From assembly GCF_002920615.1 (NCBI RefSeq), contig NZ_PQSU01000011.1, forward strand, positions 124,001 to 188,000: a DNA stretch of 64,000 nt, given 5' to 3'. The position numbers were made by a program, and so were the translations under genes. The notes beneath the pieces are model-generated. The model did no database searches, was not told the DNA's origin, and was given only the letters and a program-made list of their open reading frames with translations. Position 1 is the stretch's first letter. Every line of letters begins with the position of its first letter. Source of the stretch: Streptomyces sp. Ru62. GTDB lineage: Bacteria > Actinomycetota > Actinomycetes > Streptomycetales > Streptomycetaceae. Positions 9,571-18,302 of this stretch are shown one piece after another.

Positions 9571-9611
9571 GGCCCCGCACGACATCGTTCCTGGCGCTGT
9601 CGTGCGGGGCC
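9571..9611. terminator. Perfect 14-bp inverted repeat, terminator-like
   Basis: GGCCCCGCACGACA (9571-9584) pairs perfectly with TGTCGTGCGGGGCC (9598-9611), 13-nt loop. It lies about 480 bp after the integrase remnant and 260 bp beyond the stop of the 39-aa gene on the other strand, so it could end a transcript from either side. Confidence 0.7.
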
Positions 9612-9701
9612 GCTTGCTGCCGTGGCCCACTTGGTCGGCGTGCCGCTCGGCCGGGACCGGCGCCCCAGCCCGGACGAGGCGGCAGGCCGACGTGTGACAT
9701 C

Positions 9702-9843
9702 GGCTTGGGAAGCTGCGATCTCTTGAAGCTGCCTCGGGCGCTGACCTGGGCAGGAACGCCGGATGGTGCCTCGTCGACTTCGGCGGCTTTCACCGTAATC
9801 CCCGCTGTTGCCCGCTCGATCTGGTGAGGTTGTGGTGCGAGCC
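9702..9843 (+). repeat. Imperfect direct repeat, copy A
   Basis: About 140 bp alignable with 11417-11546. Shared blocks include TTGGGAAGCTGCGATC / TCGGGAAGCCGCGATC, GGCGCTGACC / GGCGCTCACC, GCTTTCACCGT, CCCGCTGT and TTGTGGTGCG, in the same order and spacing. The two copies bracket the microprotein and lipoprotein genes. Confidence 0.65.
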
Positions 9844-9867
9844 TTGGTCCGTCTGCGTCCGTCGATG

Positions 9868-9987
9868 CTAGTGAGCGTAGGCGTACAGCAGGACGATGAC
9901 CACCACGACGCCCAGCCAGACGGGCATCCCGGTCCTGGTGAATCGGCCGCGGCTGTCCCTGGGCTGCGGCCTTCGACGCTTCGCCAT
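9868..9987 (-). CDS. 39-aa basic single-span membrane microprotein
   Basis: ATG 9987 is preceded by a near-ideal ribosome site GGGGGAGGT. The product begins MAKRRRPQPRDSRGRFTR, a strongly basic cytosolic head, followed by a hydrophobic span (VWLGVVVVIVLLYAYA) to the C-terminus. The layout is that of a tail-anchored small membrane protein. No function can be assigned. The ribosome site and the clean topology argue that it is real. Confidence 0.65.
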   Translation of the reverse strand: MAKRRRPQPRDSRGRFTRTGMPVWLGVVVVIVLLYAYAH

Positions 9988-10351
9988 ACCTCCCCCTACG
10001 GTCGTGAGGCTCCTCTATGGCTCAGAGTGCGGTTGGCTGGAGCATGTAGGTAGAGCGCGAATCGGACACGGAGCATGGACGTCCCGTGACGATTGAGCCT
10101 CGACGCGCGGGGACTGCCGACGAACCTGAATCTGGGCGACATCGAGCCGCATCAGCCGCTGCTCAGCACGCTCTTCCAACTGTGTTGGGGGAGTGGTGGG
10201 GCATGTACAGGGGCATTCACTGCGTACATGGGCGGTTGGCCACCGGAGCCAGGACGCGTTCGGGTCTCGTCTGAACGGCCGTGAACGGGGCTGATGAAAC
10301 GGAAGCCGAGACGGTGCCACCGGCCGGACGTCCACGTCCCCCAGGTGTTGC

Positions 10352-11257
10352 TCAGCCTGCCGGCGCATGGTCCGCCAGCGTGGCGATGTCAGCGGTGTCT
10401 TTGGATGGTGGGGCCTCGACGGTCACCGGCTGGTTGACGTCGAGGAAGGTGATGGTCAAGTCGAGTTGGTTGCCCTCGGCGCCGCCCCGGGGGTCGTTTG
10501 TGTCCCCCCGCATGCGGAACTGCTTGGTGTGGTTGTCGTTGTCGATCCACAGATCCATGGTGAGCGTGTCGTCGATGTGCAGCGCGATGAATTGATCAAG
10601 GCTCTCGATCTGGCGCTCCTGAGTCGTCTGGTCAGCGGCGGCATCACGGGCAGCGCGCAAGCCGCTACTGGTGACCGTTCCCCTGTAGTGAGTGGTTCCG
10701 GTGCCGTTGATCGTTTCTGTCCCGTTTTTCTGCAGGTCCTTAGAGGCGGCCAGCAGCGTGGACTGTACGGCTGGGTTCCCTTCAAGCTGGCTGGGCAGTA
10801 CGCCGTGAGAGTTGTTGTCCACCGCGCCGCGGCCCCACGCGGCTGGGTGGGCTCGGTACCAACTCTTGCCGTCCAACTTCTCGGAGGCGACCGCACTCCC
10901 GCCGACATACATCACCTCGTCGACGAACCGGACCTCCAGACGGCCGTTCTCGCCCTGGTCGGCCGTGGTCATCTGCATACTCATGGCCAGCGGTTCCGTG
11001 CTCATGGAGGCCTCAGCCTCCAAACGGCCCCTCTCCGGCACGGTCCCGGTGATCCGGTAGTGGAGCGATGCGATGTCCTCGGAGTTCTTCGCCGCCTTCG
11101 CCACGGCCGCCGCGGGGGTCACCTCGGGCCGGCGCTCCTTCGCGGAATCACTCACGGAGCCTTCGCCACAGGCAACCGTTCCCCCGGCGAGCAGTACGGC
11201 GGCGAAGGCCACGCTCGTCGCTCTGCGCGGTACGGAACCACGCGCTGAAATACCCAT
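10352..11257 (-). CDS. LolA/LppX-like lipoprotein
   Basis: 301 aa from ATG 11257 (GGGGG upstream), product MGISARGSVPRRATSV. Signal with lipobox GGTVAC, lipidated Cys near residue 30. The mature domain (about residues 50-295) has the alternating strand pattern of actinobacterial LppX/LprG/LolA-like lipoproteins: a VAKAAKNSEDIASLHYRITG start, MSMQMTT, then VDEVMYVGG and WYRAHP, and a C-terminal LTITFLDVNQPVTVEAP. This fold binds lipids or other hydrophobic ligands at the outer membrane face. Ligand unknown. Confidence 0.8.
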   Translation of the reverse strand: MGISARGSVPRRATSVAFAAVLLAGGTVACGEGSVSDSAKERRPEVTPAAAVAKAAKNSEDIASLHYRITGTVPERGRLEAEASMSTEPLAMSMQMTTADQGENGRLEVRFVDEVMYVGGSAVASEKLDGKSWYRAHPAAWGRGAVDNNSHGVLPSQLEGNPAVQSTLLAASKDLQKNGTETINGTGTTHYRGTVTSSGLRAARDAAADQTTQERQIESLDQFIALHIDDTLTMDLWIDNDNHTKQFRMRGDTNDPRGGAEGNQLDLTITFLDVNQPVTVEAPPSKDTADIATLADHAPAG

Positions 11258-11771
11258 AATTCCCCCGGAGTCAGGCGTCCAAGCCACACCAAGACCGGGA
11301 GCGTATCCCGGAGGCGCGTCCGCTGATCCGATGGGTACCCATGAGCGTGCTCAGGCTTCGGCACATACCTCAAGTCCACGGCGTGATTTCGCGGCCCTGC
11401 TGAGCGGTCGGAGTCTCAGCTCGGGAAGCCGCGATCATCTGGTCCGTTCAGGCGCTCACCTCGGCAGATGGCTGGAGAGCCGTCTCATCGGCCTGACTGC
11501 TTTCACCGTGGTTCCCGCTGTCTCTGGTGCGCTTGTGGTGCGGGCGCTCGGCCCATCGCGGGGAACACCACCGCAGCCGGCGGAGCTTGCTGTACCCGGA
11601 AGCCTGCGAGGTGCGGCGGAAGCAAAAGGGCGGTTCACCTGTCCCGCACCGCCGGAATGCCTCGAACTGCATGGGGAGGGCGTACACGTAGTTCAAGATC
11701 GCTTCCGTGAGCGGTCCGCAGCGAACTCGCTGATGGCGGGGTCTTTAGGCACTCCATGTGAAGCCCCCCGT
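11258..11771. other. Intergenic stretch leading to the island boundary
   Basis: No convincing gene. It holds copy B of the imperfect repeat (11417-11546). Just before the attachment repeat is GGGGTCTTTAGGCAC (near 11739), which matches GGGGTCTTTGGGCAC downstream of the tRNA-Arg near 43931, so similarity between the island ends extends beyond the 33-bp core. Confidence 0.6.
11417..11546 (+). repeat. Imperfect direct repeat, copy B
   Basis: Partner of 9702-9843; see that entry for shared blocks. Roughly 70-75% alike by eye, with small indels. Confidence 0.6.
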
Positions 11772-11804
11772 CAGGATTCGAACCTGCGCACACGGCTCCG
11801 GAGG
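11772..11804. repeat. Island attachment repeat (left copy)
   Basis: 33 bases identical to 43965-43997 inside the tRNA-Arg gene, covering the T-arm to anticodon-loop part. Bases just outside (CCCCCCGT in place of CCCCCGG) have drifted, so this copy is not a functional tRNA end. With the integrase near the other copy, this is the typical signature of a tRNA-targeted integrative element. Confidence 0.9.
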
Positions 11805-11963
11805 GGGATTGCCTTGCAGGCATCGTCGCCGGTCACAGCCCTGTAGGCGGCCGTTAGCCGAGTATGGGTCCGCACATGGTCCACAGCTCGTAGCATGCGC
11901 ATGAGCATTGCTCTGTTAGAGCGGCGGTGCTGCCGTGCGAATCGTCGAGGCTGCGGGGGCTAC

Positions 11964-12620
11964 GTGAGGACCATTGGAGCACTGCGCGGTTGCGCGGAGA
12001 AGCACCTGCAGACCTACACAGATCCCCGGGGGCCCAGAGCCTTCCGCACGTATGACTGGCAGGGCGATCCGGAACGACTGAGTCCGTTGGACTGCTTGGC
12101 GCCAGCCCTACTGAGCGTTCGTATGGGCTATAAGCAGGTCGTACCGTTGTTCCACCCTGACGGCCCGGGGGCTGAAGTCCTGCAGGCGATGGAAGCGGTG
12201 CTTGCGGATAAGACGTGTAAGACAGCGGACTTCTTGGACGTGACGCTGGACCCGTCGACGGGACCCTGGTCTCTGGTCGATCGAGCACTGGTCGCGACAG
12301 GTGAATCCGGCGGTACGGGGCTGCCCGACTTCAAGGCCGTTGCCGTCACCAAGATCCTTCACCGCAAGCGGCCGAACCTAGTGCCGATTTTCGACAGCAG
12401 CATCTACCAGTTCTACCTCGGCCAAAAGCCAGCTCCGGGAGCCTACAAGGACACCCCTCGACGCTTGTGGCCACTCCTGCAAGCAGACCTACGCCGTCAT
12501 CGGGATTGGATCCAAGATCTAATCGTCCCCATTCGTACGCCTGACGAGAGGCCTCTCAGCCTTCTTCGAGCGGCAGACATTATTGTCTGGGAGCACACGG
12601 CCAGCGGATGCGCCGCGTGA
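11964..12620 (+). CDS. DUF6308-like protein of unknown function
   Basis: 218 aa from GTG 11964 (GGGGG a few bases upstream); an upstream ATG at 11895 would add a Cys/Arg-rich segment unlike the rest. Recognisable stretches are FRTYDWQGDPERLSPLD, DRALVATGESGGTGLPDFKA, VTKILHRKRPNLVPIFDS and AADIIVWEH, which I recall from a family of uncharacterised Streptomyces proteins (DUF6308). The ending resembles small enzymes or nucleic-acid binding proteins with an HhH-like KLLHxKRP segment. First gene inside the island; role in it unknown. Confidence 0.6.
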   Translation: MRTIGALRGCAEKHLQTYTDPRGPRAFRTYDWQGDPERLSPLDCLAPALLSVRMGYKQVVPLFHPDGPGAEVLQAMEAVLADKTCKTADFLDVTLDPSTGPWSLVDRALVATGESGGTGLPDFKAVAVTKILHRKRPNLVPIFDSSIYQFYLGQKPAPGAYKDTPRRLWPLLQADLRRHRDWIQDLIVPIRTPDERPLSLLRAADIIVWEHTASGCAA

Positions 12621-12727
12621 CGGTGCCTTGCTGACACTTGGGGGGCATGTTCGTCGTTGCGTGAGTGTGCCGGGCGCGCGTCTTCTACCCTGCTGATGGT
12701 GTCGTTACCTGGACGCAGGTGTCTGTT

Positions 12728-14164
12728 ATGCAGCAAATCTGGGGTAGTGAGCGTCGCCGGACGGCGATTGGGCGGATGACGCTGTCGGTGCCCGCTCGTC
12801 AAGCGCTGGCGGACCGCCAGTTGGTACCTGAGCGGACGATCCTCGACTACGGCTGTGGTCGTGGTGACGATGTCAGAGCTTTGCAGCAACTGGACTGCCA
12901 GGTGGCTGGATGGGATCCGTATTACCGCTCCGACACGCAACTGGTTGCCAGCGACGTGGTGTTGCTGACCTACGTACTCAACGTGATCGAGGATCCGGCG
13001 GAACGTCGGCAGACCTTGGAACAGGCGTGGGAGCTGACCTCGACGCTGCTGGTTGTTTCAGCCCGGCTGACGTGGGAGAAGTCAAAGGTCCACGGTCAGG
13101 AGTACGGTGACGGCCTGCTCACGAGCCGACAGACGTTCCAGCATCTATATGCCGCGAGTGAGCTGCGGGAGTACGTGGAGCAGGTGACCGGCGCGCGGGT
13201 GGTGGCGGCTGCGCCAGGGGTCGTCTACGCGTTCCGGGACGAGGGCGCCCGGCTGAGCTATCTGGCGCAGCGTGTGATCCCAGATGCCGAGTGGCTTGCT
13301 TCCGAGGACACTGCCTCGGCGGTAAGTGCGGTGGTGGACTTCTTCGAGCGTAGGGGACGTCCGCCGCGGATTGAGGAGATGCCGCGGACCGTTGCGGAGC
13401 TGTTGGCTCACCTGCGGCCCGGCGAGGTCAAGCGCCTGGTGCGGGATGGTGCTGATCCTGAGCGGGCCAATGCGGGGGCTAAGCGATCGACGCTGAACAC
13501 GTTGCTCTACCTGGCGGTGGAGCTCTTCAACGGCCGTGGACCGTTTGGCAGTCTGCCAGTGGGGCTGCAGCAGGACGTACGCACGTTCTTCAGCTCCTAC
13601 AAGGAGGCGTGCCAGCGGGCTGACCGGCTGTTGTTCAAGCTCCGCGACGACGGCTATGTACGCAGTGCCATGAACGCCTCCGTTGCAGGCAAGGTGACAC
13701 CGACGGCGCTGTATGTGCATCGACGTACGCTGGAGCGGATCCCGACGGTTTTGCGCTTGTACGAGCACTGCGCTTCGATTGCTGCCGGTCGCCCGGAGCA
13801 GTGGACAGTGGCAAAGCTCAAGCACCAGGGACGAGCGGTGTCGTGGCTGGACTACCCCGACTTTGACAAAGACCCGCATCCGCGGATTCGGTCCTCCTAC
13901 ATGGTGGACTTGCAGACGCTTCAGGCATCCCACCTCTCCTATGGAAACTCGGCCAATCGCCCCTTGCTGCACCGCAAGCACGAGTTTCTGGCACCGGATG
14001 ATCCGGACGTGCCGCGATACCGCCGGTTGACTGAGTCTGAGATGCGGGCGGGGTTGTATGAACGGCCGCACCTGATCGGAACCGAGAACGGCTGGGAGGC
14101 GGAGCTCGTCAGGTGCGGCCGGCAGCTGCGAGGGCACCGCCTGGTGCGTCGCACCGAGGCTTAG
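12728..14164 (+). CDS. DNA phosphorothioation-associated putative methyltransferase
   Basis: 478 aa from ATG 12728 (product MQQIWGSERRRTAIGRMTLS). Residues 35-150 form a class I SAM-dependent methyltransferase domain: ILDYGCGRGDD (motif I), VAGWDPYY (motif II), VVLLTYVLNVIED (motif IV region). The order and wording match the Dnd-linked putative methyltransferase family known from profile studies. The long C-terminal half (HRRTLERIPTVLRLYE, WLDYPDFDKDPHPRIRSSY) is typical of it. Substrate unproven; DNA or tRNA are possible. Its stop lies 6 bp from that of dndA, convergent, next to the dnd genes. Confidence 0.85.
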   Translation: MQQIWGSERRRTAIGRMTLSVPARQALADRQLVPERTILDYGCGRGDDVRALQQLDCQVAGWDPYYRSDTQLVASDVVLLTYVLNVIEDPAERRQTLEQAWELTSTLLVVSARLTWEKSKVHGQEYGDGLLTSRQTFQHLYAASELREYVEQVTGARVVAAAPGVVYAFRDEGARLSYLAQRVIPDAEWLASEDTASAVSAVVDFFERRGRPPRIEEMPRTVAELLAHLRPGEVKRLVRDGADPERANAGAKRSTLNTLLYLAVELFNGRGPFGSLPVGLQQDVRTFFSSYKEACQRADRLLFKLRDDGYVRSAMNASVAGKVTPTALYVHRRTLERIPTVLRLYEHCASIAAGRPEQWTVAKLKHQGRAVSWLDYPDFDKDPHPRIRSSYMVDLQTLQASHLSYGNSANRPLLHRKHEFLAPDDPDVPRYRRLTESEMRAGLYERPHLIGTENGWEAELVRCGRQLRGHRLVRRTEA

Positions 14165-14170
14165 GGATGG

Positions 14171-15316
14171 TCAGTCTTCCTCGGGCTGCATGTGGGCGAT
14201 GGTCTCGGCAATAGGCAGCGGGTCGAAGTCCCTCGCCTGCGGAGGGAACCAGGAAAACCGCAGCCCATTGGCCGCCACATCATCGGGAAGGCCCATGGCC
14301 TGGAGCACGTGGCTAGGGGTGTAGGAGGCGCTAGTGCACGCCGACCCTGTTGCAATGGCAACCTGGTCCTTGAGCCGAACGATCAGTGCTTCAGCGTTGA
14401 GCTGGTCGAAGGAGACGTTGAGGATGTGCGGCACGGTGTGTGACTGATCTCCGTTGAGGCGGAAGCGCGTCTTGCCGAGTGCTTGCAAGATCTGCTCGCG
14501 CATCGCTCGCGCTTCGCGCTCCCAGTTATCCCGGCTCTCGTGGAAGATCTTCGCGGCCTCATAAAGGCCCATGATCAGGGGGACGGGGAGGGTTCCGGGG
14601 CGCAGCTTCCTCTCCTGACCGCCGCCGAACATGATTGGTTCCAGCGGCACCTTGTCCCAGCCGCGACGTCGTGTAATGAGCGCTCCGACCCCCTTCGGCG
14701 CGCCGATCTTGTGGCCGCTGATGCTGATCAGGTCGATCGGGGCTGTCAGATCACCCGGGACCTTGCCGTATCCCTGGGCGGCGTCGACGTGGAGGTAGGC
14801 CGGCGTCGTGCGCAGTTTTTCGGCGAGCTCGGCGACGGGCTGGATGACTCCGGTTTCGTTGTTCACGTGCATCAGCGACACGGCGAGTGTGTCGGGTCGC
14901 AGCCGCTCCAGTACCGCCTCGACGGAGATGCGGCCGGAGGGTCCGGGCTGGAGGAAGTCGACCTCGAAGCCGCGAGTTTCCTTCAAGTGCAGGAGAGGTT
15001 CGATGACGGCTTTGTGCTCGATGGCAGAGGTGATGATGTGCTTCCTGCCGGTCTTCTCGCCATGTGGTGCTAGTCCAAGCAGCGCGATGTTGTTGGACTC
15101 CGTCGCCCCGCTGGTGAAGATCACCTCTTCGGTCTTGGCATTGACCGTGTCGGCGAGGAAGGAACGAGCTTGCTGTACCGCCTTCTTGGCGCGGGCTCCA
15201 TACTCGTGGGTGCGGCTGCCAGCGTTGCCGAAGTCTTCCGTCATCCAGTGTAGGACGACGTCGGCGACCCTCGGGTCCACCCGTGTCGTCGCCGCCACGT
15301 CCAGATACGCCACCAC
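14171..15316 (-). CDS. dndA: Cysteine desulfurase DndA
   Basis: 381 aa from GTG 15316, chosen because AGAGGCGG lies nine bases upstream; it puts the catalytic Cys at residue 327, which fits my memory of Streptomyces DndA. PLP-dependent NifS/IscS-type enzyme that takes sulfur from L-Cys for DNA phosphorothioation, loading DndC. Seen: VAYLDVAATTRVDP start, TSGATESNN, HVDAAQGYGK, SGHKIGAPKG (PLP Lys) and the active-site loop GSACTSAS near the C-terminus. It is divergent from dndBCDE, as in the S. lividans cluster. A longer form from GTG 15346 lacks a ribosome site. Confidence 0.94.
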   Translation of the reverse strand: MVAYLDVAATTRVDPRVADVVLHWMTEDFGNAGSRTHEYGARAKKAVQQARSFLADTVNAKTEEVIFTSGATESNNIALLGLAPHGEKTGRKHIITSAIEHKAVIEPLLHLKETRGFEVDFLQPGPSGRISVEAVLERLRPDTLAVSLMHVNNETGVIQPVAELAEKLRTTPAYLHVDAAQGYGKVPGDLTAPIDLISISGHKIGAPKGVGALITRRRGWDKVPLEPIMFGGGQERKLRPGTLPVPLIMGLYEAAKIFHESRDNWEREARAMREQILQALGKTRFRLNGDQSHTVPHILNVSFDQLNAEALIVRLKDQVAIATGSACTSASYTPSHVLQAMGLPDDVAANGLRFSWFPPQARDFDPLPIAETIAHMQPEED

Positions 15317-15352
15317 GGCGCTCACCCGCCTCTGTGCCCGTTTCACGCCACT

Positions 15353-15572
15353 GCGTACGTCAATTGATTAACGTACACGCTGCACTCCTGCCGCACGAAA
15401 CCGTGTGCTGAGCCTGTGCGCAGCAAGCGTTGCCTGGGGGGTGCTAACAGCAGGCGGCGTCTGCTTCTTCCTGCCGGCAGCAGGCTGTGTGCCTACCTGG
15501 GGCACCGTACGTCTCGTCTCACGCACGGGTACGTTGAAACGTGGGCCACGTACGTTTCCCTGGTCACGTACG
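15353..15572. promoter_or_regulatory. Divergent dndA/dndB control region with repeated GTAC sites
   Basis: The 269 bp between the two dnd starts contain six copies of a CGTACG(T)-type core, at 15355, 15371, 15507, 15529, 15549 and 15567. The first two form an inverted pair (GTACGT, 10 bp, ACGTAC) close to dndA. The last four crowd the 80 bp before dndB. Such clustering suggests an operator array. DndB-family proteins regulate dnd operons in other bacteria, so DndB itself is a candidate binder; that is inference. Confidence 0.6.
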
Positions 15573-15573
15573 C

Positions 15574-15586
15574 TACAGTTTCGCTG
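15574..15586 (+). promoter_or_regulatory. Candidate -10 for leaderless dndB
   Basis: TACAGT (15574-15579) lies six bases before GTG 15586, the start used for dndB. No ribosome site is visible upstream of that GTG. Transcription would begin at or next to the start codon, giving a leaderless mRNA, which is frequent in Streptomyces. No clear -35 was found. Confidence 0.4.
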
Positions 15587-16725
15587 TGCAGACTGAAGCG
15601 GCGAGTAAGGTTGCGGGGCGGGCTGTCTCGCGAGCGTCAACTGGCTTTGAGTACACGTTCCCTGCCATTCGTGGAGTGCAGGCGGGGCGGGAGTTTTACG
15701 CCTCGATGTGTCCTTTGCGGCTGATCCCCAAGATCTTCCTCTTCGACGAAGATGATCTTTCGGCGGAGCTGAGAGCCCAGCGCGTCTTGAACAAGGGTCG
15801 GCTTCCCGCGCTGGCCCGGTACATCCTGGACAACCCGGACGACTACGTCTTCAGTGCCCTTACTGCGTCGGTTGACGGTGACATGGTCTTCGAAAGCCAG
15901 GGAGACGAAGGCTCGGCGCACCGTACCGGACAGCTGCGCATCCCCATGGATGCGCGCTTCCTCATCAATGACGGGCAGCACCGCCGTGCCGCCATCGAGC
16001 TCGCCCTCAAAGAAGAACCTGACTTGGGGGATGAGACGATCGCGGTGGTCTTCTTCCATGACGCGGGTCTCGCTCGGTCGCAGCAGATGTTCGCCGACCT
16101 CAACCGGCATGCGGTGCGGCCGGCACGCTCCATCGGCGTGCTGTATGACCACCGGGACGTCAACGCCCAGATCACCCGTTCCCTCACGGAGTGCTCCGCG
16201 GTCTTCAAGGGCTTCGTGGAGATGGAGAAGAGCACCTTGTCGGCCCGTTCCCGCAAGTTGTTCACCCTCAGTGCCCTGTACTACGGAAATCACTCCCTGT
16301 TGCAGGGCCTTGAGCTCAAGCAGGACGAGGCCACTGCCTTGGCCCAGACATTTTGGGAGACCATTGACGCGGCGCTTCCCGAGTGGGCTCTGGTCCGCAC
16401 GAAACAGCTGTCCGCTCAGGAGATGCGCCGGGACTTCATCCACAGCCACGGCATTGCCCTGCACGCACTCGGTCGGGTCGGCAACGCGATCCTTCGCGAG
16501 ACCGCGAAGCCCGCACAGTGGAAGAAACGACTGATGCCCCTGAAGGACGTGGACTGGACCCGGTCGAACACGGACTGGGAAGGGCGGGCCATCGTTGGCG
16601 GCCGCGTCTCCAAAAGCCATCAAAACGTGACACTTACTGTCAATTACTTGCGAAAGCGTCTGGGTCTGGAGCTGAGCCCGGAAGAGCAGCGCGTGGAAGA
16701 CGCTTACCTGCGAGGCGATGCATGA
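15586..16725 (+). CDS. dndB: DNA phosphorothioation regulator DndB (DGQHR family)
   Basis: 379 aa from GTG 15586 (product VQTEAASKVAG). The family signature INDGQHRRAAIELAL is at about residue 127. Flanking stretches FEYTFPAIRGVQAGREFY and FADLNRHAVRP are also characteristic (the latter is shared with other DGQHR proteins). DndB is not needed for sulfur insertion but limits or regulates modification and acts as a transcriptional repressor in studied systems. First gene of dndBCDE; its stop overlaps the dndC start by 4 bp (ATGA). Confidence 0.93.
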   Translation: MQTEAASKVAGRAVSRASTGFEYTFPAIRGVQAGREFYASMCPLRLIPKIFLFDEDDLSAELRAQRVLNKGRLPALARYILDNPDDYVFSALTASVDGDMVFESQGDEGSAHRTGQLRIPMDARFLINDGQHRRAAIELALKEEPDLGDETIAVVFFHDAGLARSQQMFADLNRHAVRPARSIGVLYDHRDVNAQITRSLTECSAVFKGFVEMEKSTLSARSRKLFTLSALYYGNHSLLQGLELKQDEATALAQTFWETIDAALPEWALVRTKQLSAQEMRRDFIHSHGIALHALGRVGNAILRETAKPAQWKKRLMPLKDVDWTRSNTDWEGRAIVGGRVSKSHQNVTLTVNYLRKRLGLELSPEEQRVEDAYLRGDA

Positions 16726-18302
16726 GTACCATTCCATTGAACCTCCCGATTACCCCCGTACGACGCAAGCCGTTTAATGGGCGATCACTGGACGAGGTCA
16801 CTGGCGAGCTGACGGCGGAAATCCGCGAGCTATACACGGCCGACCAGGTCCCCTGGGTCATCGGCTACAGCGGGGGTAAGGACTCCACCGCGGTTCTCCA
16901 ATTGGTATGGATGGCCCTGAAGGACCTGCCCGCCGAGCAGCGCACCAAGACCGTCCATGTCATCAGCACCGACACCCTCGTAGAAAACCCGGTCGTGGCC
17001 GCCTGGGTGTCCACCTCGCTGGAGACGATGGAGCAGGCGGCCCGCGCCCAGAGCCTGCCGATCGAGCCGCACCGCCTGACTCCGGAGATAAAAGACACGT
17101 TCTGGGTCAATCTGATCGGCCGCGGTTACCCTGCTCCCCGCCCGAAGTTCCGATGGTGCACCGAACGCCTCAAGATCAAGCCGTCGAACGCCTTCATCCG
17201 CAGTGTCGTGGCAGCGCATGGCGAAGCGATCATGGTGTTGGGCATCCGGAAAGCGGAGAGCCAAGCCCGTGCCCGTGCCATGGAAAAGCATGAGAAGCGG
17301 CGGGTGCGTGACCGGCTCTCACCGAACGCGAACCTCCCCAACTCCCTCGTCTACAGCCCTGTTGAGGACTGGACCAACGACGACGTGTGGGAATTCCTGA
17401 TGCAGAAGCCCAATCCCTGGGGCTACAACAATCAGGATCTGCTCACCATGTACCAGGGCGCCTCCGGTGACGGGGAATGCCCCCTCGTCGTCGACTCCAC
17501 GACCCCCTCCTGCGGCTCCAGTCGCTTCGGATGCTGGACCTGCACCCTCGTCGAGCAGGACAAGTCGATGTCCGCGATGATCCAAAACGATGAGGAAAAG
17601 GAGTGGATGCTGCCCCTCCTGGATCTGCGCGACAAGCTGGATGCACCGTTCGGCTACTACCAGGAAGGCGATGCCGACCTGCCGCCTGGCCGCAAGGCAC
17701 CCTTCCCGCGCCCGGACAAGCCGGCCCGTGACTTCCGCCGGATGAACGGCACCGTGATGCTGTTCAACGACGATGCCATCCACGGCCCGTACCTGCAGTC
17801 CTACCGTGAACAGTGGCTTCGTGAACTGCTGGAAGCGCAGACCTGGATCCGTGCCCACGCTCCGGAGCACGTCCGCAACATCGAGCTGATCACGCTCGAC
17901 GAGCTGCACGAGATCCGTCGCATCTGGGTGTTCGACAAGCATGAGGTCGAAGACAGCCTTCCGCGGATCTATCAGGACGCCACGGGGGAGCCCTTCCCGG
18001 GCGGCCCGCTTGATGAGCAACTCGTCATGGGATCCGACGAGATGGATGTCCTCAAAGAGGTCTGTGAGGGCGACGACCTGCACTACGACATGGTCCGCGA
18101 ACTACTGGCCGTCGAGCGCAAGTACCGCACCATGGCACGCCGCTCGGGCTTGTTCCAGGCACTGGAAAAAGCCGTACAAAAGGGATATTACGAAAATCAC
18201 GAAGATGCGGTCGAATTCGCTGCACGCAAGAAGAAGTGGCGCGACGACATCGCCGAGAACCTGACCTTCGACGACGAAAACGAACTCGATGCTCCTGCGT
18301 AA
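16722..18302 (+). CDS. dndC: DNA phosphorothioation protein DndC (PAPS reductase-like)
   Basis: 526 aa from ATG 16722. N-terminal adenosine-phosphosulfate-reductase-like ATP pyrophosphatase: VIGYSGGKDSTAVLQL is the PP-loop at about residue 48. Cys residues that could ligate the 4Fe-4S cluster are visible in RWCTERLK and in the GECPLV, SCGSSRFGCWTC stretch. DndC uses ATP and sulfur supplied by DndA to activate and transfer sulfur to the DNA backbone with DndD and DndE. The long C-terminal region (residues 330-526) is typical of the family. Overlaps dndD by 14 bp, implying translational coupling. Confidence 0.94.
   Translation: MSTIPLNLPITPVRRKPFNGRSLDEVTGELTAEIRELYTADQVPWVIGYSGGKDSTAVLQLVWMALKDLPAEQRTKTVHVISTDTLVENPVVAAWVSTSLETMEQAARAQSLPIEPHRLTPEIKDTFWVNLIGRGYPAPRPKFRWCTERLKIKPSNAFIRSVVAAHGEAIMVLGIRKAESQARARAMEKHEKRRVRDRLSPNANLPNSLVYSPVEDWTNDDVWEFLMQKPNPWGYNNQDLLTMYQGASGDGECPLVVDSTTPSCGSSRFGCWTCTLVEQDKSMSAMIQNDEEKEWMLPLLDLRDKLDAPFGYYQEGDADLPPGRKAPFPRPDKPARDFRRMNGTVMLFNDDAIHGPYLQSYREQWLRELLEAQTWIRAHAPEHVRNIELITLDELHEIRRIWVFDKHEVEDSLPRIYQDATGEPFPGGPLDEQLVMGSDEMDVLKEVCEGDDLHYDMVRELLAVERKYRTMARRSGLFQALEKAVQKGYYENHEDAVEFAARKKKWRDDIAENLTFDDENELDAPA

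Noticed and set aside
11761..11810. Second tRNA-Arg gene
   Set aside because: Only the T-arm to anticodon-loop part is present and no 5' acceptor or D-arm follows; it is the left attachment repeat.
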